Assembly (NCBI GenBank): GCA_022710255.1
Contig: JAKLHG010000300.1
Span: 1 to 5,400 of the forward strand
Length of the DNA stretch: 5,400 nt
Reading direction: 5' to 3'
DNA from: Candidatus Hydrogenedentota bacterium
Lineage (GTDB): Bacteria > Hydrogenedentota > Hydrogenedentia > Hydrogenedentales > CAITNO01
The notes beneath the pieces are model-generated. The model was not told the DNA's origin, ran no database searches, and saw only the letters and a program-made list of their open reading frames with translations. Position numbers and translations under genes: made by a program. Shown in pieces: positions 1 to 4,364 of this stretch. Each line of letters begins with the position of its first letter. Positions within the stretch are counted from its first letter, which is position 1.

Positions 1-285
1 CGGGCGCCTTGATTTTTTTTTGAAAAAGGCCCAATCGCGTTGCATCGTATGCTCAAAGAAAAAAGCCAACGCAAAGCGATAGCCCCGAAAGGTCTCGCCC
101 GCCACATCCTTCTCGCGAAGCGAGATGAAAAACTGTTGAACCTCGCGCTCCGTTACCGAATCCGGCGAAAGCCACGTCTCCTGGAAAAAGGTATTGACGC
201 ACCCAAGGTAGCGCTTTTGAGAACCCACCGCCAAACCCGCAAGTTGCATATCCGACACAAATTGCTCTTTAATAGTGTTGGTCAT
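1..285 (-). CDS. tyrosine recombinase/integrase, N-terminal part (runs off left edge)
   Basis: The minus strand is open from ATG at 285-283 to the window edge, giving 95 residues with no stop. They read MTNTIKEQFVSDMQLAGL and continue with GSQKRYLGCVNTFF (21-34), SPDSVTEREVQQFF (40-53) and FRGYRFALAFFFEHT (66-80), then RDWAFF. This spacing of helices is typical of the N-terminal SAM-like, core-binding domain of tyrosine recombinases (XerC/D and integrase families), which grips DNA beside the cleavage site. The catalytic domain with the R-H-R-Y residues would lie beyond position 1, so activity cannot be judged. The start is fixed by AGGAGGT seven bases upstream. Family members are usually about 300 residues. 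It resembles, from memory, stand-alone integrases found with mobile elements in environmental bacteria. A run of nine A in frame (13-21) encodes KKK. It shares a strand with the sialidase gene but lies 260 bases downstream of it and has its own candidate promoter. Confidence 0.78.
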   Translation of the reverse strand, partial: MTNTIKEQFVSDMQLAGLAVGSQKRYLGCVNTFFQETWLSPDSVTEREVQQFFISLREKDVAGETFRGYRFALAFFFEHTMQRDWAFFKKKSRRP

Positions 286-292
286 TTCCGTG

Positions 293-299
293 ACCTCCT
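293..299 (-). promoter_or_regulatory. strong RBS of the integrase
   Basis: The minus strand reads AGGAGGT, seven bases before the ATG at 285-283. This is a near-perfect Shine-Dalgarno sequence and decides the start of the integrase. Its exact reverse complement occurs upstream in the same leader (see the leader structure entry). Confidence 0.8.
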
Positions 300-373
300 A
301 TTTTATGGGCGCAGAATACGTGCCCAGACTACGGTTGGATGCCCGCCCTGTGCGGGCATTCTTCAAAGGAGGT
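293..373 (-). promoter_or_regulatory. structured leader of the integrase; possible RBS-masking stem
   Basis: On the minus strand ACCTCCT (373-367) is the exact reverse complement of the RBS AGGAGGT (299-293). Between the two arms lie two further inverted repeats: ATGCCCGC/GCGGGCAT with a 5-base loop (339-346 and 352-359), and TGGGC/GCCCA (306-310 and 322-326). Together they could fold as a three-way junction whose closing stem buries the RBS. The sequence elements are seen directly; folding and a regulatory role are inferred. It matches no riboswitch class I recognise. The 339-359 hairpin lacks a U-tract, so it is unlikely to be an intrinsic terminator. Confidence 0.4.
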
Positions 374-389
374 TACACAAAAACCATCG

Positions 390-417
390 ATTAAGTACAG
401 ACCGAACTGTGCGTCAA
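390..417 (-). promoter_or_regulatory. candidate sigma70-type promoter for the integrase
   Basis: The minus strand carries TTGACG (417-412, five of six matches to the -35 consensus), a 16-base spacer, and CTTAAT (395-390, four of six matches to the -10 consensus). A start near 383 would include the ACCTCCT arm in the transcript, as the leader-folding idea requires. This is a consensus match only. Confidence 0.35.
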
Positions 418-545
418 AGACTTCTATACCCTACGGCGATAGCCGTTTAGTCCAACACGGAAAAAGTAAACGGAATACCGCTTCTTCCCGTCCCGCAGAG
501 GGCCAGCCTTCCTTTCTCTTACAACCATAGTTTGAAAGGGGGGAT

Positions 546-1889
546 CTACGGCCGTACCCAGTCCGGCACTTCGCCGTCGCCGGTAGCTTCGCCCTGAAGG
601 ATCCAGGACAGATTGAAGCGGGCGACCCGCATGCCGCCATAACAATGGGTCTCTCCGCTTTCGAAAAGCAGGTAAATCTTTCCTTCGCCCGCTGTTCCCG
701 GGCGTCCGGCGACCATGGACGAATAAGCGCTCGGACCGGCATACACCAGCCGTTTCACTGGCCAGGTTGTTGCCCCGTCGAAACTGGCCCACACGGTCAT
801 CTTCTCCCTGGGGCCACCCGCCGTGTCCGTGTTGCTGTAGAGGAGGATATCCCGTCCCTCTACGGGCAGGCGCGTCAATCCGCCCTTGTTGCCGTAGCCC
901 CGGTCATACCCGCCGCCATCAGGCAGCACCTTGTTGACTTCCAGGTCCTCCCAGGTCCGACCGCCGTCAGAACTCCAAGCCGTACGCCGCAGTCGTTCCT
1001 CTTGCCGGAGTTCCCGGGCCAAAGCCTTGTCATAAAAGCCCATGCAGCTGCGCGAATTATAATAGACACGCCCGTCGGACAGTTCCTCCAGTGCGGACTC
1101 CTCCGTGAATCCTTCCGGGAAGAAACCGCTTACCTGCCAGGTCTTGCCGCCGTCATCGCTGTAGATGGCGCAATTATAAATCCGGTCCAGCGGCTTCCGG
1201 TCCGAGGGATGTTCAACGGCATGGGGCCGGAACGTCGCCGGCGCCAACAGCCGCCCTCGTTGCGGCCCATGCCGGAGGGTGACGCCGCTCTCGCTCGCGT
1301 TGGCATGCAGGAAATACAGGCCGCTGTTCGTGTCGTGCCCTTCCCGGCCGCCCCGTTTCTTTAAACCGCTCCACTCAAGCCATTTCATGACTTCGTTTGG
1401 CTTTACGGTGATGGGTTCTTCCTGCCAGGTTTTGCCGTGGTCCCGACTGCGCCACAACCGGTCCGGGACTTCCCATAACCGCACCGACATAATATCACCC
1501 GTGGTCTCATCCACGATCATGTTGGTATCCAAAAAGCCGAAGGGAACTTCAATAACATCACTCCAGGTTTCACCGCCATCTTCGCTGCGGCGCAGATGAT
1601 GGGCCTTGTTGCGAAGCGCCAGCAGCGTCCCGTCCAGGGCAACGGCAAGATAAGGTTCCCGGACACCATCATCCCCTTCAAATACGACTTTTGCATCCAT
1701 AAATGGCGCCGTTAGAAAGGGATCAAGCGACGCTTCAACCGCGCGGACTTCATCGCCGGAAGCCGGCGCAGCTTCCCCCAAAGTTATCAAGCCAAGGGAA
1801 ACAATGGACAGCAGATATATAACCGGCAGAATACCGCCGGTGATACGTGCAGCACCCGAAAGACAACAGGGTTTGGTGACCGAAATCAT
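546..1889 (-). CDS. secreted exo-sialidase-like BNR/Asp-box protein
   Basis: The 447-residue product has an N-terminal hydrophobic stretch (about 19-38, GGILPVIYLLSIVSLGLITL) followed by small residues, consistent with a signal peptide. Five Asp boxes mark a beta-propeller: SEDGGETW (102-109), SRDHGKTW (148-155), SDDGGKTW (244-251), SSDGGRTW (306-313) and SFDGATTW (369-376). Candidate sialidase active-site residues are R77 (VREP, in place of the usual RIP), R280 and R361 as the carboxylate-binding triad, Y389 (PSAYSSM) as nucleophile, and E265 (EESALEEL) as its partner. GH33-type enzymes of this kind release terminal sialic acids outside the cell or in the periplasm. The segment between R77 and the first Asp box is short and lacks the Asp usually found there as acid/base, so sialic acid specificity is not assured. 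The start is supported by AAGAGGA seven bases upstream. The gene appears monocistronic, with a 260-base gap to the integrase. Confidence 0.82.
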   Translation of the reverse strand: MISVTKPCCLSGAARITGGILPVIYLLSIVSLGLITLGEAAPASGDEVRAVEASLDPFLTAPFMDAKVVFEGDDGVREPYLAVALDGTLLALRNKAHHLRRSEDGGETWSDVIEVPFGFLDTNMIVDETTGDIMSVRLWEVPDRLWRSRDHGKTWQEEPITVKPNEVMKWLEWSGLKKRGGREGHDTNSGLYFLHANASESGVTLRHGPQRGRLLAPATFRPHAVEHPSDRKPLDRIYNCAIYSDDGGKTWQVSGFFPEGFTEESALEELSDGRVYYNSRSCMGFYDKALARELRQEERLRRTAWSSDGGRTWEDLEVNKVLPDGGGYDRGYGNKGGLTRLPVEGRDILLYSNTDTAGGPREKMTVWASFDGATTWPVKRLVYAGPSAYSSMVAGRPGTAGEGKIYLLFESGETHCYGGMRVARFNLSWILQGEATGDGEVPDWVRP

Positions 1890-1896
1890 AATACAT

Positions 1897-1903
1897 TCCT
1901 CTT
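1897..1903 (-). promoter_or_regulatory. RBS of the sialidase-like gene
   Basis: The minus strand reads AAGAGGA seven bases before the ATG at 1889-1887. An ATG at 1894-1892 is out of frame and too close to this site, so the 1889 start is preferred. Confidence 0.6.
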
Positions 1904-2025
1904 CTTGGTTGGGCAGATAACGGGATACTGTAAACGATTATCCGTCTCAGGAATTCCAGTATATCGTGTCGCAGTATTTCCGAACAGGACTCCCGAATTC
2001 AAACCTTTTCAAGAATTCCCCACAG
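1904..2025. other. intergenic stretch upstream of the sialidase-like gene
   Basis: No gene is supported here. It lies between the oxidoreductase remnant and the sialidase RBS and should hold the sialidase promoter. On the minus strand TATACT (near 1961-1966) is a fair -10 element, but no convincing -35 precedes it. An ATACTG/CAGTAT inverted repeat (1925-1930 and 1958-1963) flanks a GGAATTCC palindrome. GAATTC occurs at three places in the stretch. Confidence 0.3.
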
Positions 2026-2300
2026 TTAACGATACGCGCCTTTGGCAAGGAGATTCGATGAAGCCTCGGAGTCGTTCAAAAAGCAACGTGAAACAGGTTC
2101 TATGCGTAGTGCCCGGCCCACACGATATTTATGTTGGTATAAATGCAGGCCGATGCGGAATCGAGTCCTTCAGAGATACCCGTAGCAGGTGTGGCACGGG
2201 TACGCATACACGCCAAGAAATTGGCCACATGCGATGCGTCATTCCGGTGCGAAGGTTCATGGCGTATGGATTTGTCGTCCACGTCAAACGCCTAGCACGC
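2026..2300 (-). pseudogene. Gfo/Idh/MocA-family oxidoreductase, C-terminal remnant with frameshift
   Basis: Two minus-strand frames join into the typical C-terminus of Gfo/Idh/MocA NAD(P)-dependent sugar and inositol oxidoreductases. The first frame gives ASHVANFLACMRTRATP and then EGLDSASACIYTNI, matching the family pattern HxxNFLxCxRTRxxP...EGxxSxxxCxxxNI. At about 2128-2129 the frame must shift. The next frame gives YRVGRALRIEP and then FLNDSEASSNLLAKGAYR, matching (Y)RxGRxLRxxP...FLNDxEAxxLLxRPYR, and ends at TAA (2028-2026). Only two bases remain between the Ile and Tyr codons, so a one-base deletion explains the break. A stop (TAG) lies just before AFDVDD near 2293, and the Rossmann domain and most of the C-terminal domain are absent. 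About 85 of the family's usual 330-450 residues remain. The family pattern is from memory; no alignment was run. The gene is not functional as it stands. Confidence 0.62.
2177..2202. repeat. inverted repeat TACCCGT/ACGGGTA inside the oxidoreductase remnant
   Basis: TACCCGT (2177-2183) and ACGGGTA (2196-2202) form a perfect 7-base inverted repeat with a 12-base loop. It lies in the coding part of the oxidoreductase remnant (Arg-Thr-Arg to Gly-Ile), so it is most simply explained by codon coincidence. Confidence 0.3.
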
Positions 2301-2317
2301 CCCATGGCGCGCCACAA

Positions 2318-2400
2318 TTAAATATAACAGATTCATAAAGAAACTTGTTTTCCTCTCGTTCTCAAATTCCTATTCTTGTCATTGCCCACATCTTTTAGTA
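2318..2400. other. AT-rich stretch between the two gene remnants
   Basis: This stretch is visibly richer in A and T than its surroundings. It shows no similarity I recognise and no continuation of the methyltransferase in any minus-strand frame. A TGGCGCGCCA palindrome lies just to its left (2305-2314). Confidence 0.3.
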
Positions 2401-2960
2401 AATGGTGGCAAGAGCAAGATGCGCCTTTCTTTTTCACTCAGCATCCCAACGGGATACCATAACAAAGCCCAGGGTTGCGGTACTCCGCTACCCTGGGAGA
2501 TGTGTACGCACCCCTTCTTTGCTACCCCGAATGGGGTTGCGTCCTTGGAGCATGTATGAATCAGGCCTATAGTAAAGGCGACGCAACTCCGTTGGAGCCG
2601 CAAATCGTCCTCCGAGGCCATGTAATCAATACTGTCGGGAACGGCAACACAATCGAACTGCCGGTTCAAACGCACAGTGTGCATATCATCTTCGATGTAT
2701 TCGATATCAGGATGCGCGACGCGGGCCTTGTCCAACATACCCCGGCTTATATCCACGCCGGTCACCTCAAAATAACGTTTAAAAATATGGTCACACCCCC
2801 CGGCACCGCTGCCTAAATGCAGCAGTGTGCGCGGCGGATGTGATGCGGTGCGGTTCATCAGGTCCACATAAACTTTTACTTCATCTTCATAGGATGCCGG
2901 GACCGCCAGCAGGTCTTCGGTCCAGGCGAGTTCAGTATAGGCGATCCACGTTGAAGCCAT
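2379..2960 (-). CDS. truncated class I SAM-dependent methyltransferase with an aberrant C-terminal tail
   Basis: Residues 1-123 form the first half of a Rossmann-fold methyltransferase. Motif I is LLHLGSGAGG (46-55), the acidic end of strand 2 is VTGVDISRGMLDKAR (66-80), an acidic strand-3 region is IEYIEDDMHTV (87-97), and motif IV-like FDCVAVPDSIDYM lies at 102-114. These bind S-adenosylmethionine; the substrate is unknown. After DDLRLQ (118-123) the family normally continues with a helix and LKPGG, strands 5-7 and a C-terminal domain, for roughly 230-260 residues. Here the frame instead runs for 70 residues through a hairpin-rich repeat-like segment (SQGSGVPQPWALLWYPVG at 155-172) to a stop at 2381-2379, and the missing half is found nowhere downstream. 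The start at 2960 is preceded by AAGGGAAAAGGA. The product is probably inactive, so it may equally be called a pseudogene. Upstream it diverges from the 3328 gene. Confidence 0.72.
   Translation of the reverse strand: MASTWIAYTELAWTEDLLAVPASYEDEVKVYVDLMNRTASHPPRTLLHLGSGAGGCDHIFKRYFEVTGVDISRGMLDKARVAHPDIEYIEDDMHTVRLNRQFDCVAVPDSIDYMASEDDLRLQRSCVAFTIGLIHTCSKDATPFGVAKKGCVHISQGSGVPQPWALLWYPVGMLSEKERRILLLPPFTKRCGQ
2440..2600. repeat. hairpin-rich repeat-like element replacing the methyltransferase 3' half
   Basis: The segment holds four short inverted repeats within about 160 bases: ATCCC/GGGAT with a 3-base loop (2443-2455), the 30-base hairpin at 2468-2497, ACCCC/GGGGT with a 4-base loop (2524-2537), and CTCC/GGAG with a 3-base loop (2587-2597). 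Read on the minus strand it gives peptides of the style PFGVAK, SQGSGVPQPWALL and YPVGM. From memory these resemble spurious peptides from dispersed intergenic repeats in Planctomycetes and related phyla. Its right end coincides with the point where methyltransferase similarity stops. The exact borders are uncertain and no second copy lies in this window, so its status as a dispersed repeat is inferred. Confidence 0.5.
2468..2497. repeat. 30-base near-perfect hairpin
   Basis: CCCAGGGT (2468-2475) pairs with ACCCTGGG (2490-2497), and inside it GCGG (2477-2480) pairs with CCGC (2485-2488) around a TACT loop, with one T-T mismatch. This gives 12 base pairs. No T-run follows on either strand, so it is not a classical terminator. 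It is the most stable fold of the repeat-like element. Confidence 0.7.
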
Positions 2961-3327
2961 TCCTTTTCCCTTTTCGAAATACCCTGACTACGCGCGCAAG
3001 GATGCCGGGGAAAATGTCGGCAGGTGATTTCCGGAACCGGCGCACATAGAATCATGAGGAATCCGCCAGGGCACACGACTCATGCGCTGCCAGAACTGAC
3101 GTGTGTATCGGGTGTTTCGAGCACACCGGACACAACCCGTCAGGCAGGTGCACCCTGCTTCTGCGTTTTATCTTAACAGGCAGGGATTCAAAGAGGCCTT
3201 GTGAAAACGTACACTCCGGCAGACCTCTCGTGGGAAACTTTTTCAGGGCATAGTTGCGCTCTACCGTTGTTTCAAGGCAAAATGGGGTAGAGTCATCCAG
3301 TCATAGGAATCACGGATCAAAGCGGAA
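2961..3327. other. 367-base divergent intergenic region
   Basis: No coding region is supported on either strand. It separates the minus-strand methyltransferase remnant from the plus-strand 3328 gene and should contain promoters for both, but no clear -35/-10 pair was found. Small inverted repeats are GGTGT/ACACC around 3109-3125, GCAGG/CCTGC around 3145-3160, and the better CTCTACC/GGTAGAG pair described separately. Confidence 0.4.
3259..3292 (+). promoter_or_regulatory. inverted repeat upstream of the 321-residue gene
   Basis: CTCTACC (3259-3265) and GGTAGAG (3286-3292) are perfect 7-base inverted arms separated by 20 bases, ending 35 bases before the start codon. The position suits either an operator or a leader hairpin. 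TTGTTT and TAGAGT occur 15 bases apart within it, which is a weak promoter match. Confidence 0.25.
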
Positions 3328-4293
3328 ATGCAGATGTGTATATCTTCTTATAAATTTCCCGTAACGCGTCATCTATGGATGACCGTTCTGGGTGCCCTGG
3401 CGGTTACGGTCGCCGGGACGCAGCCCGTCCCGCTTTTCGAAGACCTCGCTTTGGACGGCGGTTTCCGCCTTTCAGCGGTCAGTTCCACACAAAAACCGGT
3501 CGAGTCGGGCGTAGTACTGGTGGCAAACCCGGCGATACCGGCAGCGTGGCGGTTGGCGCAATGGGGAACGAAATTCAGCCTGGAAGGCGCCAAAGAAGAA
3601 GACGATGATTCCGGCGCCCGCAGGCTTTGCAATATAGCCAAGGAATTGATTGTGTATCCCGGCGGTCTTTCGGGCGAGGGCATTCTTCTAACCGTAACGG
3701 GGGCGAGTGAATATGGAGAAACCCTGCGGAAACAGGGAGAACCGTGGCCCCACCTGCTCATTGAGCAGCAGTTGCCCGCAATACCGGTTAGCCGTTACAA
3801 GGAAATGCGGTTCCATGTGAAATTCAGGGTGGACCACTGTACACCGGCTACGGCGGAACCGATGGCCCCGGGATTGCATACCGCGCAGGTTACCGCCTTT
3901 TGGACCGTACATAATCAAAATTCCGAAAGCAAAAATTTCAAGGATATGATATGGTTCGGACTGCCCCTGTTCGATGTCCGATATCCCGTGCCACCAGGCC
4001 ACCAGGCGGTGGACATCGGCAAGAATGACGCTACGGGAAAGTTCATCTGCACGATACCCGGGGACCGTCTCTACCGGAAGCCGGTGGAAATCGGGGCGTG
4101 GAATACGCTGGCTTGTGACCTTGTGCCCCTGATAAGGGAAGCGTTGGAGGCCTCGCATGGGAAGGGATTTCTCACAGAGACCGTATGCAGCGATTTGGCG
4201 TTAACCAGTTTCAACCTGGGATGGGAAGTTCCGGGATCTTACAATTGCTCCATCCGGTTGCAGTCCTTGTACTTTAACGGGACCGACGGATAA
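3328..4293 (+). CDS. secreted beta-rich protein of unknown function
   Basis: I do not recognise this 321-residue protein. Residues 15-30 (HLWMTVLGALAVTVAG) form a hydrophobic core after basic residues, as in a signal peptide, with likely cleavage after VAG or soon after. The mature part alternates short hydrophobic strands and polar turns: an acidic patch KEEDDDS (89-95), HLLIEQQLP (142-150), MRFHVKFRVDH (160-170), DMIWFGLPLFDVRYP (206-220) and FNLGWEVPGSY (295-305). This suits a jelly-roll or concanavalin-like fold, perhaps carbohydrate-binding, which is inference only. Six cysteines remain after cleavage (101, 171, 241, 263, 287, 307). No catalytic motif was found. The RBS is weak: GCGGA lies too close to the ATG at 3328 but seven bases before an in-frame ATG at 3334, so the true start may be two codons later. 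It converges with argH 71 bases downstream. Confidence 0.7.
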   Translation: MQMCISSYKFPVTRHLWMTVLGALAVTVAGTQPVPLFEDLALDGGFRLSAVSSTQKPVESGVVLVANPAIPAAWRLAQWGTKFSLEGAKEEDDDSGARRLCNIAKELIVYPGGLSGEGILLTVTGASEYGETLRKQGEPWPHLLIEQQLPAIPVSRYKEMRFHVKFRVDHCTPATAEPMAPGLHTAQVTAFWTVHNQNSESKNFKDMIWFGLPLFDVRYPVPPGHQAVDIGKNDATGKFICTIPGDRLYRKPVEIGAWNTLACDLVPLIREALEASHGKGFLTETVCSDLALTSFNLGWEVPGSYNCSIRLQSLYFNGTDG

Positions 4294-4339
4294 ACAGGCA
4301 AACCTGCATTGCGGCTCCGGGACAGGGTAACTCCGCCGC

Positions 4340-4349
4340 ACGGCGCCGT
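4340..4349. repeat. ACGGCGCCGT palindrome between convergent genes
   Basis: This is a perfect 10-base palindrome in the 71-base gap between the 321-residue gene and argH, followed on the plus strand by CCGTCTTT. It is too short in the loop and U-tract to be a convincing terminator. A GCGGC/GCCGC pair (about 4311-4339) lies just before it. Confidence 0.25.
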
Positions 4350-4364
4350 CCGTCTTTGCCGGGC

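Noticed and set aside
339..359. ATGCCCGC/GCGGGCAT hairpin as an intrinsic terminator of the sialidase transcript
   Set aside because: No U-tract follows on the minus strand and it lies nearly 190 bases beyond the stop codon.
40..450. Plus-strand 136-residue ORF
   Set aside because: It lies opposite the integrase N-terminus, which has a good RBS and recognisable domain. The plus-strand product is Arg-rich with no family features, so it is an antisense shadow.
339..530. Plus-strand 63-residue ORF beside an AAAGGAGGT sequence (365-373)
   Set aside because: The Shine-Dalgarno-like sequence lies inside the ORF, after its start, and no usable start codon follows within range. It is better explained as the complement of the integrase leader arm.
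424..792. Minus-strand ORFs at 424-792 and 431-742
   Set aside because: They overlap the sialidase 3' end in other frames and repeat its Asp-box and repeat-rich sequence in frame-shifted form without family features.
645..1364. Plus-strand 239-residue ORF
   Set aside because: It is antisense to the sialidase gene and shows no motifs; a high-GC shadow.
1905..2321. Plus-strand ORF, including an inner ATG at 2058 preceded by AAGGAG (87 residues)
   Set aside because: The RBS is tempting, but the product is Arg-rich and unrecognisable, and the opposite strand encodes a clear oxidoreductase remnant across the same bases.
2443..2597. CRISPR array
   Set aside because: The short palindromes differ in sequence and spacing, and there is no repeated unit of 23-45 bases.
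2475..2816. Plus-strand 113-residue ORF
   Set aside because: It is antisense to the methyltransferase motifs and the repeat-like element, with no coding features of its own.
3369..4158. Minus-strand ORFs at 3369-3761 and 3688-4158
   Set aside because: They are opposite the signal-peptide protein and are Arg/Ser/Pro-rich antisense shadows.
4340..4357. ACGGCGCCGT followed by CCGTCTTT as a terminator for the 321-residue gene
   Set aside because: The palindrome leaves almost no loop and only three T follow, so it is too weak to call.
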